Of a stretch of 64,000 nt of DNA, positions 21,271 to 34,340 are shown piece after piece; the first letter of the stretch is position 1; each line of letters starts with the position of its first letter. The DNA comes from Anolis sagrei (taxonomy: Eukaryota; Chordata; Lepidosauria; Squamata; Anolidae): NCBI RefSeq assembly GCF_037176765.1, contig NC_090021.1, positions 194,847,378-194,911,377 of the forward strand. Reading direction: 5' to 3'. A model generated the notes under the pieces. That model made no database searches and had not been told where the DNA came from. It saw only the letters and a list, made by a program, of their open reading frames with translations. A program made the translations under genes and the position numbers.

Positions 21271-21707
21271 CCATATTTACTTGAATCTAATGCTCACCCC
21301 TTTTGGCTAAATTACATAGCCAAAAGTGAGGTGCACATTACATTTGATGGCACGTTAGAATTGTGCAAGTTAACCAACTTGAACCCCTCCATTAGACTGA
21401 CTTTGGAGAACTTGCCTCATTCACAAGGCCTTCCTAATCTCCACCTTGGTATTGAAGACCTCATGAAAGAGGCATTAGTTGGGAAGTTGCTGCCCAGCCA
21501 TCAGGTGTGTTCACCAGCCTTGGCATGATAGAGGGGCATAGCTTCCCTTTACCTGTCGGCCAAGGCGGGCAACAGAAGGTCTTACTGGCAAGGGGAAGTC
21601 GTACATTGCAATAGACAACAAACCTTTTTTTTTTTCTTTGCTCTCCTCAACTTCAAAATTGAGGTGTGCATTACAATCAATGGCACATTATACTCGAGTA
21701 AATATGG
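21271..21707. mobile_element. Tc1/mariner-like MITE with TA flanks
   Basis: The ends 'ccatatttacttgaatct' and 'ctcgagtaaatatgg' are inverted copies, and each is bordered by TA (21269-21270 and 21708-21709), the mariner target duplication. Further in, 'caaaagtgaggtgcacatta' pairs with 'aaattgaggtgtgcatta' as direct repeats. Confidence 0.7.
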
Positions 21708-21774
21708 TATTAATGCAAAAGTTTAAAAAGTAGGTAGTGCTGCGAGATGTTAATTTCTTGTTTATTTAAAAAGC

Positions 21775-21975
21775 CCAATGCATTTGGTCTCTATCAAAGG
21801 TGGCCTTCTTCAGGGGCTACAATTGAAACAGAAATTTCAATTGAGACACTCCATGGGATTGGACCATTAATTACACAATTGTATGGAGAGTGTCTCGTGC
21901 AGTTTTAGAAATGTAAAGTATAGCTCCTGAAAAAAGCCAATCTTGATAGAGGTCCAAATGTGTTGAAGTTTTCAA
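21775..21975. mobile_element. Fold-back element
   Basis: Arms of about 45 nt at 21777-21824 and 21924-21970 are inverted copies ('tttggtctctatcaa' against 'ttgatagaggtccaaa'). Each arm, read towards the outside, contains CTGAAGA or CTGAAAA followed by AAAT, which recalls Penelope-type terminal motifs, but the fit is loose. Confidence 0.45.
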
Positions 21976-21979
21976 ATAA

Positions 21980-23810
21980 ATAAACAAACAAGTGAACCAC
22001 CTACCGACCTATAGGCTCTGCTTCATTTTTTGCTTCTTATACAAGTTCATCATCTGTCTCCTTTGAATAGTAATAAAAGTCTATTTAATTGACACTTCAT
22101 AATCTGATGAGTTGATAAAAATGTGTACCAAATTAGGGGAAGTGTACATAAAATGTAAATGTACATAAAATGGTGTACATAAAATGTGAATATTCCTGAA
22201 AATAAGGAATGAATATGTGCTCTACTTAGGGGAAATTGATTGCAAAAATGGCATGTATCTGACAACATTAAATACAAAACACAGATTAGGAGAAAATGCA
22301 TATTAATTTTGAGGTGAACTTGAAAAACATTTCACAGTGATGTGGAAACAGGATATTGCAAACTTAAGACTGGCAAAATGAGAAAAAAATGGACAGATTC
22401 AACCATTTGTTGTGCTTTATCTGTAATGCTCTATAGCTCACAGCAACATGTATAATATACTCTCTCACCCAAAGATTCACAGATTTAGCACCACAGTTGT
22501 TGCAGGATCGAGCTAATCCTGATATCAACCATACGAGAGCATTTGTTTAATAGTAAAATACAAGAAAAATTAAAAGACTTTTGGGAGTTTTTGCATAGAC
22601 ATCAAAGAACACCTAGATAACAGCAGCCTTTTTTAGAGAGTCTTCCAAAAATTGATTTCTATATTAACAATACCACGAGGAATGCAAAGATCTCATATGG
22701 GGTGAGACATCATGTAATGCTGAATGCTGTAATACTGTACATAACAAACAGTGACAGCAATAAGCTGGCAACTATAAGAAACAAGCATAGAACATTTCTT
22801 TTTCATTCTAATTTTGTTATTTCAATCAACACATAACAAATTTACTGCACATAAAACTAGGCTTAACAATATGGAAAAAAACTGGAAATGCATCATGGTA
22901 CTACTTATAGATATAATTTCATCACATAGATTAATATGGACTTTGTCACATGGAAAAATACTGTTAACATATATTTAGACGCTTTAAGATAATCTCAATG
23001 TTTATTTTTCTCTTTATGAGCAGAAGTCATTGTTATTTCTGTCACTGCTACTTTGTTCCTGAGACAACCAAATATAAACCGAGGTCTCGGTACTTCTAAA
23101 AATGCACGGCTTTGACTTGCTCATCTCAGTCCTGGTATACATTAATTTACATGGGGAAACAATTCTGAAACAATTTCTCACAACAGGCAAATTATTAACA
23201 CCTGCAATCTTGGTTCCATGAAGCAATTTTGCCACACATTTATGCTTTATATCTCAATTTATTAATTTTGAAAAAGGAGGGCATGATAATGTAAAGCATC
23301 TTCCTCTCAAAACTTATTCAATTCCATTTATTCAACATTTTACCCTACAGATAATATATCCCTTTATCTGATAACTTTTTACACATAAAAAATAGATTGC
23401 ATAACATTGCGATGTTGAACCATTTTTGTACTGTTTGCTTCTGAGGACTACGCCATTTGTTATTTTGTTTTTAATATTTATTTTGTAAAAAAAACAAAAC
23501 CCTAAGTTTCTGTTGTTTTGTCGCATCTATCCCTAAGCACCTAAATTTCCGCCTCTGATAATTATTTCTTTGGGGGGGGGGGGGGATGACTTCCTGCCTT
23601 CTTCTCTCTCTCTCTCTCTTATGAGAGAGGAAGTGCTGATTACTGGTGAAAACAAAGATCGATAAGAAAAATGAAAGGTTGAATGAGCCTTGAGTCGAAC
23701 AAAGGAAATACCATACTTTGAGGAAATTAAAAAGTAATCAGAAGCACTAGGATGGGAGAGGAGGCATGTAGTTTCTAGCTCCTCTAAACCTGAACTTACT
23801 CTAGCTCTAA
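21980..23810. other. Intergenic DNA, no recognised feature
   Basis: Low-GC sequence with homopolymer runs (G-run at about 23573-23585, CT-run at about 23602-23619). No coding or transposon signal I can support. Confidence 0.45.
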
Positions 23811-23812
23811 CA

Positions 23813-23936
23813 CAGTGGTTCCCCAGGTGTTTTGACCTACAACTCCCAGAAATCCCAGCCAGTTTACCAACTGTTAGGATTTCTGGGAGTTGAAGGCCAG
23901 AACATTGTTTATGTTAGACTAGGCTGAGAACCACTA
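23813..23936. mobile_element. hAT-like palindromic MITE (cagtggttctcaacc family)
   Basis: The ends 'cagtggttccccagg' and 'ctgagaaccacta' are inverted copies. The 8-bp flanks ctctaaca and gtctaaca differ at one base, as expected of an aged hAT target duplication. Its right end contains an inverted copy of the flank (see the hairpin at 23905-23951). Confidence 0.7.
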
Positions 23937-23999
23937 GTCTAACATAAACAAGTTGAACTAAAGTAATGCACAGCTAGAAAGTGGTGTGGGTTGAAAATG

Positions 24000-25170
24000 A
24001 GGTAGGTATGGCTCCCAAATTTTCCAAGGAGAATAACCTCTCACAATCCCATGTTTGATGGGTTGCCATTTATTGAGAGCAACCTGAGAGATTAGTTAGC
24101 TAATGCTCCAAGGAATAAACTTTCAATACCGGGGGAGCAGGAGAGAAAAAGAATTTGCCTCCATGTCCACCAGCTATTAAGAAACAAGAAAAAACCAATG
24201 GTACACTCTGTAGTAAGCACGTAAATAATTAAATTTCTTAATACCAGAAGGCCACCTTGCTGCATAATAGGTCTACAAGAGATACCAATCGATGTCATCA
24301 CATGCCAGTTTTTTGCTGCACAATTAAGGGTGGCAGGAATGTGATCAAAATAATAATAATAAAAAATAATGGACCATGTTTCTTTTTTCCTACACATGTA
24401 AAGCACTTTAAAAATTGTTGCCTCCTCCCCCATGCCAAATACATGAGCAATCACATACTCACAGCAATGGAAGGGGTAACAGTAGGGACTAATCGCTCCT
24501 TTAAAATTTTCCACTTTTAATGGTAAGCCACCAAACAGGTCCCAAAGGAGGCAAAAGATATAGCTGAACCAAGCTGCATTATTTGATCATGTAGTATATG
24601 GCCCATGTTCTTAATGGCTGACAAGCTGGTAAACTGCTCCCTGACCAGGTAGAAAGTCAAACTTAACAGCCATTTCAACCATCATATACTTAACTTCCCC
24701 TGACAAATACAGTACATGTTACAGAAGAACAGTTGCTTACCAAATGATTACTTTCCTTGTTTTAGTTTCATTTCTTCCAGCAATTGAAAAATGAAACATA
24801 CAACCCATATTTTACATTTGCCCACTCAATCACAAAATAAACTCTGCCTTGGGATAGCTAATGGCAGCTTCCACCTAATGGTAACTTCTATTAATGCATG
24901 TTGATATATTCAATTTACAGTGACCCTCCCCAGGGACTGCAACCAATTTACAGTGATGCAGGTACTGCAACCTTCTGTTCATTCTACATCATTCTACTTC
25001 CGAGGGCTTACCTGTTCTCAAGAAAGTGACATTGGTTCTTACCTGTGATACAGTCAATTCCAACAGTGAAAGCTGAACATCATCAGGTGGTTGTTCCTTT
25101 CTCTTGTCCCAATGGGTAGGAATGGTACAGAACTTTGATGGGTGCTGTTTATTGAGAGCAACCTGAGAGA
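24000..25170. other. Intergenic DNA, no recognised feature
   Basis: I see no exon, RNA gene or repeat I can name in this stretch. Confidence 0.4.
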
Positions 25171-25174
25171 TTAG

Positions 25175-25356
25175 TTAGCCAATGCAGTGGAACTCTCTGC
25201 CCCGGAGTGTGGTGGTGGCTCCTTCTTTGGAAGCTTTTAAACAGAGGCTGGATGGCCATCTCTCAGGGGTGCTTTGAATGCAATATTCCTGCTTCTTGGC
25301 AAGGGGTTGGGCTGGATGGCCCATGAGGTCTCTTCCAACTCTATGATTTTATGAGG
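25175..25356 (+). mobile_element. CR1 LINE 3' end
   Basis: Contains 'ggaactctctgccccggag', 'gaggctggatggccatc' and the terminal 'ggtctcttccaactctatga', the standard CR1 3' end in reptiles. The minus-strand ends at 28791-29104 and 50281-50391 match it. Confidence 0.75.
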
Positions 25357-26331
25357 GGAAAATCTTTCCTAGGAAATAGGTGGCTGAGACCTCCTTCTCC
25401 TTTGCAGAAATTTCTCAAATTTCTTTAGAAGGGGAGTGAGGAAACCACCCAGACACTTCAAATGGGAGGTGGAGTTTTTTTTTGGCCACATTTCCCTTTT
25501 CTCCTTGGTTTCCCCCCAATCTGTTTTGGAGATCTGGAGTCTGAGACAAATATAGAGCAGAAGTGATCATAAAAATAGCCATCAAGTGGAGAGAAAGGTG
25601 GAAGGCTATATAAAATAGTTGCAGTGTGTAACTTGGCCTTGTCAGGGACAGTGAAACTAGTAAGTGGAGTGAGTCCCTGGGCACAGCAGGGCTCTCTTCC
25701 CCTACTTATGAGAAGGCAGCAAGGAAGAGTTGAGGTTTAGTCCCACCTGAGGAAGTAAGAAAAGGAGGTGACAGAGAAAGATAAAGATGGTGGGAGATAC
25801 TTTACAAAAAAAAGAAAGAAAAAAATGAGTAAAACAAAAACAAAAAGGGGCTCAATTAACAGACACAAAAAATTAATTTCCATAAGCTCCTCAAAGGTCC
25901 TGTACCATTCCTGTCCATCAGGGTGAGGGAAAGAGCAACCCGTTTGATGATATATCCCCTTTCACTGCTGGGGAACAGTTCTGAAGAGGACAGAAGCTAG
26001 ATAAGATGGGGAGACATATGTGCATCAGGACTAAGAGAAATTCACCACATAATATAACTCACTGTATTCACCACGCAGAGTGTCAGGCAAACAGGCAAAT
26101 GAGAAACAGTAGCTACTGAATGGTTAGAAAATAGGAAATTCTACATACACATTTACTGGAAATTATATTTTTCTTTTTTTTCTGAACAAATTTCTCTTCA
26201 GGCAAAGCTGGCTAGTTTTGTTTTGTTTTTTGTTTTTTGGTTCTAGAAGAGGTAAGATAAAATAACATGGCACACAAAATACATTGTGACAGGTAAGTGT
26301 GAAATAACACTAAAATGAAGGTTATCCAGTG

Positions 26332-26535
26332 GTGTATCTACACGGTAGAATTAATGCAATTTGACACCACTTAACTGTCATGGATCAGTGCTATAGGATC
26401 CTGGGAGTTATAGTTTGGTGATGCACCGAACTATAGTCAAAAGTCCTTATAAATTAAACTCCCAGAATTTCATAGCATTGGGCCACTGCAGTTAAAGTGG
26501 TGTTAAAACTATATTAATTCTACAGTGTAGATGCA
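26332..26535. mobile_element. Palindromic MITE (ctacactgtagaattaatgc family)
   Basis: The left end 'tctacacggtagaattaatg' pairs with 'attaattctacagtgtaga' on the right. The interior is also inverted around 'gatgcaccgaactatagtc'. Confidence 0.75.
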
Positions 26536-27011
26536 TTTCAAGATCATGTAATGATCAGCATTTCTGAATCAAATGGATTCTGAAAATGTTTAATCTAAAT
26601 GGGCAGTACAAATATAAATGCAACTGACATGTTTTCTGATTTGAAAAGTAATGTCACATTTTGATAAAACAGTACCTTCATTAAAATATTCAAAATGCAG
26701 ATTGCCCCCTTCCTCTGCACTCCCACTTCTGCTCTAGCCTACTGACAATAGTTCTTAGTTTAACAAAGCCTTATTGAAATTGCTGTAAGAGAAATTCCTC
26801 AAAATATGAGTAGGCAGAATTCCACTGGTTTAAAGAAATTAAATTTATTTTCAGCCCAATTGACTTGTTTAATTTCAGCCAACTAAACTGAAATGGAAAC
26901 GCAGTACAGCACGTTACCTTCTGGAAACACAAAAGCTGGATACACAAACCATGAAATATTAAACACAGCACACCATTATTACACATAAAACTTCTTTTTT
27001 TCCATTTCAAG

Positions 27012-27017
27012 TTTATT
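27012..27017 (-). terminator. PPIG poly(A) signal
   Basis: TTTATT on the plus strand is AATAAA on the coding strand, 133 bases after the PPIG stop, in the context AATAAACTTGAAATGG. Confidence 0.65.
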
Positions 27018-27149
27018 AAAACTTTAGCAGTACAAATGTTCCAGGTTGTGGATTATCAAAAGACCAAACTGAAGTCCACATTAAAAAAAAGTGTTCCCCA
27101 ACATGTCTCTAGAACCTGGAGGCAGAATGGAGACATTAAGTCCATAAAC

Positions 27150-28263
27150 TCATCCATGTCTGTCTTCATCAGTTCCAGCACTTGAGTCACGATCGGATTT
27201 TTTATCTTTGCCATGAGAATGATCTCTCTCCTGATTCTTTGATTTGAGGGTGGTGTCTTTTTCTCGTGAAGAATGGGTCCTGTCCTTTTCCTTTTCTTTG
27301 CTCCTGCGTGAAGATGACTGTTTCACTTCTCTGTCCTTGCTGCTCTGCCTTTTCCTAGAGTCAGGACTTCTCTCCTGATCTCGACAGGGCTTTTTACTCT
27401 TACTAGTCTCTGAGCTACTACTGTCACGACTTTTTGAGCGCTTCCTTTTTTCAGCATTTTGCTTTTGGTGAGAACTCCTGTGCTCTTGACTGCGATGCCT
27501 ATCTTTATTCCGACTCCCCTCCCTCTCAGAGCTGTACGATTCCTTCCTCCTCCTGTTTTCTTTACCTTTAGATCGCTCTGGTGTGCCTTTTCTGTCCCGA
27601 CTTCTTGATCGCCCTCTTCGTCTCACTTCCTTATCTTTGTGTCTTGAGTAATCTTTACTTCTGCTGCGGTCTCGTTCTTTACTTCTGGACCTGTCTCGCC
27701 TTCGGCGGTCTCTGCTTTTGCTTCGTTCTCTTGTCTTATTATCCGAGCCATGCTTGCTTTTGGATTGCTCCCGTTCTCTACTTTTTGACTTGGCATGCTT
27801 TTCTCTCTCTTTAGTTTTAGTATGGTTATGACCATTACTTTTAGATCCACCTCTTTTATTCTTGTCCTTACTCCTGCTCCTTTCTCTCCCACGAACATCA
27901 TTGTGTTTTTCTTTGTCCTTCTCTTTTTCATAATCTTTCTCTTTGCTTCTTGAACGTGTTTTTTTTTCTTCAGGTTTGCTGTGTTTGGAGTCTCTCTCCT
28001 TACTTTTTGACACCTCTTTACTTTTGCTGTGGCTTTTAGACCGAGCCCTTTTTTTGGCCTTACTTTTATTATGTTTGTCTTTGTCCTCCTTCCCAGAACT
28101 CCTCCTTGTCTCTCTGTCTTTGCTGCTAGATTTGTGGTCTTTTGCTTTCTTTTCTTTGTCTCCTCTTCTACTCGGGCTCTCAGATGCTTTCCTTTCTTTT
28201 CCTCTTCCTGGGCTTTTCTGATTTGTGGCATCTTTTTCCTTCTTGTTCTCATTAACTTCACCT
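27150..28263 (-). CDS. PPIG: PPIG coding exon 12 (RS/KE-rich tail, last exon)
   Basis: Acceptor TTTCTTTCAAG at 28264-28274. It encodes about 370 residues dominated by Lys, Arg, Ser, Asp and Glu (e.g. [17 protein letters not shown]) and ends in TGA. The tail is disordered and phosphorylatable and drives nuclear-speckle localisation in this family. The overlapping frames on both strands are shadows of this low-complexity exon. Confidence 0.95.
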
Positions 28264-31200
28264 CTTGAAAGAAAACAACAACAATAACACCAAGGTAATA
28301 TTTACTTTATACATTTTAAATTAAAAGAAAAGGAAGTTAATCAAGTCAGAAGGGGAACAGCAAATTAGTAACTTAATCTGTTTTATAACACTTAACACGC
28401 TTGCATAAAATGTAGGCATTTACAAGCAAGGTTGAAGGAGATGCACTTCACCATCACCAATCCCATCAGTGCTTAATGGTGGGAATGTCAACCAGCTTGC
28501 ATCCATCTAAATGTGGATTCCAGCTCTCATAATCCCTCACCAGAATAGGGATCAATCAGAGATGAAGGGAGCTGGACTCCAAAAACAATTGGTAGGCTAT
28601 GGATTCCCCACCCTGGTTCTAGAGCAGTGGTTCTCAACCTGTGGGTCCCCAGATGTTTTGGCCTTCAACTCCCAGAAATCCTAACCACTGGTAAACTGAC
28701 TGAGATTTCTGGGAGTTGTAGGCCAAAACACCTGGGGACCCACAGGTTGAGAACCACTTATCCAGGACAAAAGTAGAAATTGGGGAAATTGGCATGGAAT
28801 CATAGTTAGAAGAGACCCCACGAGCCATCCAGCTCAACCCCATTCTGCTATGCAGGAAAAACACCATCAAAGCATCCCCACAGATGAACATTCAGCCTGT
28901 ATTTAAAGGCCTCCAAAGGAACTTCCACCAGACTCTGGGGCAGTAAGTTCCTCTGCTGAACAGCTCTTACAATCAGGAAGTTCTTCCGAATGTTCAAGTG
29001 GAATTTCCTTTGTTGTAATTTGAACCCATTGCTCCGAACCCTAGTTTCCGGGGCAGCAGAAAACAAGTTTGCTCCCTCTTCCTTACAACAGCCTTTCAAA
29101 TATCACTAATCAGTACCAGTTTTATTGCTATATAAGGCAGCAATGAATAAAGGTATACATTACTGTCTTCTCATATATATTCAGTTATATGCACTGCCCA
29201 ACTAGAATTTTAAATAGCAAGGATTTTGATCACATCTTACTTGTCTCCCTTTATCCACCTTTCTCCACTTGACACTCTCATTCTCTGAGCTCTCTGCATT
29301 TCCTGTCTCCAGTGGGGAGGAGTCTCGCTGCGTCGAAAGCGATCTCTTGATCTGGATCTTGAAGGGGTCCGATAGCGCTTAAAAAATTAAGGAAAAGTTA
29401 CCTTAGAATTGTTTGTAGGTGTTGAATAAGTTGTATTACAACTGTTATAAATCTGACTTCAGATTTTTCATCAAAGGATGAATATAACTCTAGGCCCAAC
29501 TGCTACATTTCACCCAAATGCAGCTACAGAATCATTAGGATTTATACAGATGTTGAGTTACGTTTCAGCGGATCTACTCCACTTCAGTTGGGTTTTTGAG
29601 GCCATACACTTGAAAGCAAAATCACTGAAATTTTACAAAATAACATTTTCCTTCATTGTTGAAGGAATGGTGTAAACAACTTTTTTGTAAAGACTAGAAA
29701 GTGGTCATGTTGCAGTAATACTCAAAAGAAAGAGATGATGTCTGAGCCAACTAAAATTAAGCACTTCCATCTTTCATTTCAGAATGGTAATTTATATCGA
29801 AATCTTTCTTACTGAAATTAATGTCACTAGCACAGGGTTGGCAAGAATAGAGTCCAATGTCCAATTCCAACCAATATTAAGAATTACCTAAAAAGCAACC
29901 TCAGATTCAACCATGTGGGTTTAGGTGTTTCGGAGGAAAAAAGGTTTTGTTTATAAGAGAGAATAAACTTTCAGGGGATTCAACTGTCAAAGCTATTCAG
30001 GGGGAACAGATTATTTGTACACTTTGGGCAGCCAATGCAAACTCCCAGAAATATTAGGCTGAATTCATGTTATGCATAGACAGGACCAAAGGAGTCCAGC
30101 TCTTCCACAGAATAAAAAGTGCATCAGTCACAAAGGGGCACAAATGTATTGAAGATCAAAATGGTTAAAAGCACTGTGGTCTAAGTGCCTAATCCAGTGG
30201 TTCCCAGCCTTTGGTCCTCCAGGTGTTTTAGACTTCAACTCCCAGAAATCCCAACTAGCTGACCAGCTGTTAGGAATTGTAGAAACTGAAGTCTAAAACA
30301 CCTGGAGGACAAATAGTTGAGAACCACTGGCCTAATCCATTGTTTCTGTTATGTGTCTTCACATCATTTCCAATTTACAGTGACTCTAAAGCAAACCTAC
30401 AAGGTTTTCTTCATGCTCATCTTAAAATGCTGTTAAGCAAAAAAGCAATCTTGCTGGAGTGCAACACAAAAGCTTGTAACAGCCGGCTCCTTCACTGCAT
30501 AATTACAGAAGCAGAGTGCAAAACTAGTAGGATGTAATACCTACATTTGTGAAAGACATGACACTATGTTACTGTGAGTAAGATGGCACATCTCTCCTAT
30601 TTATCCTCAGAATGCTTTTCTCTAAAACCTCATCAAAGTTTCCATAAACAAATCAACTCTCAGAAATATTATGCAGTTTTATTCTTATTGCAAGGATAAA
30701 ACCAATTTGATTGTGAGAAAGCAAGCACACCCTTGGTCCTCTTCCTTTTATTTTCCGTCCAGATCTTGTCACCAACAGTCTTCTCTGATACAACGACTGA
30801 CAATTCGATGGATTACTGAAAATAAAGAACAGAGAAATGTGATTACAATTCTGGGACAGCTTTGATTTCTGAATTTTCTTTAACAATCATGAAGTTTATA
30901 TATGCCTAACCAGTTCACTAAATATTTGTAGCATAACAAAGAAATCAAACATATAAATTATAAGTTTTGTAAAGTCCACGAAAAAACAAGCTTTACAAAA
31001 AACTGATATTCATCCCTCTTCTTTAGGTATTAGTATATTTTATCTAAGTGTTATGAATTTGTAATAAAGTGTAAAACATTTGTTCAATAAAGTATATTTC
31101 AAAAAGATGATACTGAAATGCCTCAGTCCTAATAAATTGCAAAAAGTTAACTAAAATGAATGGATCCAGAACTGAGAATAATATTTTTTCTTTATTGTAA

Positions 31201-34200
31201 GATTCCTTTAAGCACAATGGATACGCTTTAAATTTTATTTGAAGCATTTGAAATTATGCAGCAGACAACTCTGGTCAATGTAACTGTTTAGTACATAACA
31301 CAACTAAACATCACTGTGTAGTCTGATCAAACACCATTTTACCTTTCCCTTTCTTTTTCCCTGGTCTTTGTTTCTTTTTCCTTTTCATCCACTTTAGGAG
31401 GACTTTTCCTCATGAGGAATCTGTTTTCTGGGACAGGAGGAATCTCTTCTGGACGGACAGTAGAAAGTGGTTGCTGTGATTCGGGGTTTTCTGCTTCACT
31501 TTCACTTGCTGAGCTTCATTAATAAAAGAACAAAAGTTATCAACGTGTATTTAGACATAATGGTTTTTTGTCATTTATACATGCCAAAACAAGCATCTCA
31601 ATTTGATTATGTTTAAGAAATTGTAATAAGCAAATCTGTTTGCTAGTTAAGTTTGTATTCAGCCATAATAAAATGCTCACAAGACAGGGATCTATTTGTA
31701 TTAGGTTTATATTGAAAACATATCATCTTTTAAACCTAAAGTTAATTTCTCTAAGGTACATCAGACTAGTACATGATTGATCGCTAATTAGTAAAGGTAA
31801 AGGCTTCCCCTTGACATTAAGTCCAGTTAGGTCTGACACTGGGGTTTTTAGAAAGTAACACAGCCCAACCAAAAAATATCTTGGTGTCTTGGTCTTTAGG
31901 CTTATTTTTGGGGTTATTTGAGACAGTCGCTCAGAAAATTGCACTGGATAGAAATCAGCTCTAGTTTCTTAGCTTAGGTGAGAGCTGGCTGACAGGCTCT
32001 TCACCAGGCTAGGCCGCATGGCGCTGCCTCAACTGCCTGGTTCCTGCTGCCTGCTAGGCCGCAGGAGTCGGGAGCCTGGCGGGAGTCTCCCCAAGAGGCC
32101 AAGCCACATGGCGCAGCCTGGATTGCCTGGCTCCCACTGCACCATGCGGCCTAGCTTTGTGGGGAGCCTCACGCCCGGCTCCCGACTCCTGTGGGCAGCA
32201 GGAATCAGGCAATTGAGGCAGCACCATGTAGCCTAGCCTGGTGGAGAGCCTGTCACTCGGCTCCCGCCTACTGAGGCCTGGCAAACAGCAGGAGCCAGAT
32301 GATCACAGGGAGCTTCTCACCTGGCGCCATTTTGAGGAAGCAAAGAGGGCAGGGCCAAAGAAGAGGGCTTTGCAACCCCTCCTAAATGTCCAATTGGCCC
32401 CTCTGGGGGTCACGACCCCCAGGTTGAGAACCGCTGGTCTAAGGAACCATGAACTGGCTTGAAAAATTTGAGAACCCCTGGTCTAACATTTAATGCACTA
32501 AAATGTGTATTGGCCAGTGTAAATCAATCGGGCAGAATAGTCTTATGACAAAGTCAGAAAGGAATATGTGCTATATCTTCCACCTTCCTGCTTGCTCATT
32601 GTTGACACAGCAAGAGATATGGCTCCATGGGAGGTAGGAAGGAAATGCAGTTTCCTTCCATTGCTTATCAATTCCTTTTTGGGGGAGGGACAGCTGTTCT
32701 GCCTCAACAGTCTGAAAATCTGTTGTGATTTTTCAGGGACAGAGAGGGAAGTCAAAAACCCTTTAAAACCATAGAATATTTTCCTAGAGACCCTGAAATT
32801 CCACTCTGAAATTTCTTTTGTAGTCACCATGGTTACACAGACATGTGAGGAAAGTAAATCACAAAAACTTGTGATATATTATTTCTGTAACATGACAAGA
32901 AAATGAAAAGAAGTGTCATAGATTCTACATAGCAATTCCCTATTAAATATACAAGTGCAATGTACTTCCCAGTGCTGTGACCAACTCATACTTCCCTTCA
33001 GCTTCCCAATATACCTCTTTTTGCTCTTTTTCCTCTTCTTCTTTTCTTTCTTATGTTTCTTGGAATTCTTTTTGTGTTTCTTTTTCTTTTTCTTTGTTTT
33101 TTCTTCAGAAGCACTATCAGATTCAGATGATGAATCAGAGGAAGACTTTGAATCACTTGAACTTTCGGAATCACTGGATGAAGACAAAGACTTTCGTCTT
33201 TTCTTCTCCTCTTTCTTAGCTTTGAATGAAAACAATAGACAGTTACCAATGTTGGAATTCAACCCCACACTGACCAAGTGTCAAGTCCTCAACAAGGAAG
33301 TTACTTAGTTTAGTATAGACCAAGGGTTTCCCTTCCCCCATGACAGTTGGGAATGTATCTATTTCTTCTCTCTTCTCTGTTTCTGCTCTCATTCTGATTG
33401 GTTGTGTAGAATGTATATTTTTTTACTGAAAGCCTTTTTACACTTCTTACACTGAAGTATGTGTTGTGTGCTTTGAGATCTCTCTCTGCATATGTGTCAC
33501 AGGGATGTAGTGATTGGTGTTTTTCCCTTCTCTTTGAAACTTCAGAAGAGATGGGTGTTAGAGTAGCTCAGACCCAGTTCCTTAATATTAAGAAATGCAG
33601 TCTTTGTTTATTATTGTAAATAAACCTTTTGTGATTTTAAGATTGGACTCTGTATCTTTGCCTGCCTAAGTTCTTAATTTTTTACAGCCACATCACAAGG
33701 TACCTCACACTTTGCTAGCTGTAAGCTGATTGCTTAACTTTTAGTATCCTGTTTGATTTTTGGATGCTCTGCTATATTTTAGGGTAGTTCCCCCTAACAA
33801 CCAACACCACAAGAGCCCAAACAAGTCTCTTTCATCATTTAAAAATGCCTAAAGCATTTTGCAAATGTATTTATTTACGTTCACACAGCGACAATTGCAA
33901 ATAAAAGATGTTTGAGAAAAATAGGAACGAATTTACATTTGCCCCCCAACTTTTATGGGAGTTAGGAATATTAGGACAGACAAAAACACAAATGTTGCCG
34001 AAACATGCCATTTTTTAACAGGGGCCTTGCTGCACGTTCACAGCTCTGTCTTATGTGATTTGCAGTTCCCATTAAAAAGGACAGCTGACTGATAATCTTA
34101 CCCACCCTTGCATGGGGGAAACTACAACCGGGTGCCCATTCCTCTTTATCACACCAGAGATCACTTCTATAATGAAATGAAACTGTCAACCAGCTGCTTC

Positions 34201-34297
34201 CCAATCAGAAGGGGAACGGGCCCCATTGATCACAGTGGGGATTAACTGGTAAGTGGGGACTGGGCAAGGGAGATGTCAGGCAAAGGAATTATTTTTG

Positions 34298-34340
<43 letters not shown>

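Noticed and set aside
27581-28268. Plus-strand Leu/Phe/Ser-rich and minus-strand second-frame ORFs (up to 212 codons) at the PPIG last exon
   Set aside because: They are alternative frames of the low-complexity RS/KE-coding exon, whose correct frame is fixed by the upstream splice phase and the conserved ending GTDEDRHG.
33330-33700. Possible second LTR-like block with a polyadenylation signal in PPIG intron 7
   Set aside because: The region has an AATAAAC and LTR-like ending, but I could not find paired TG/CA ends with a matching target duplication, so it is not called.
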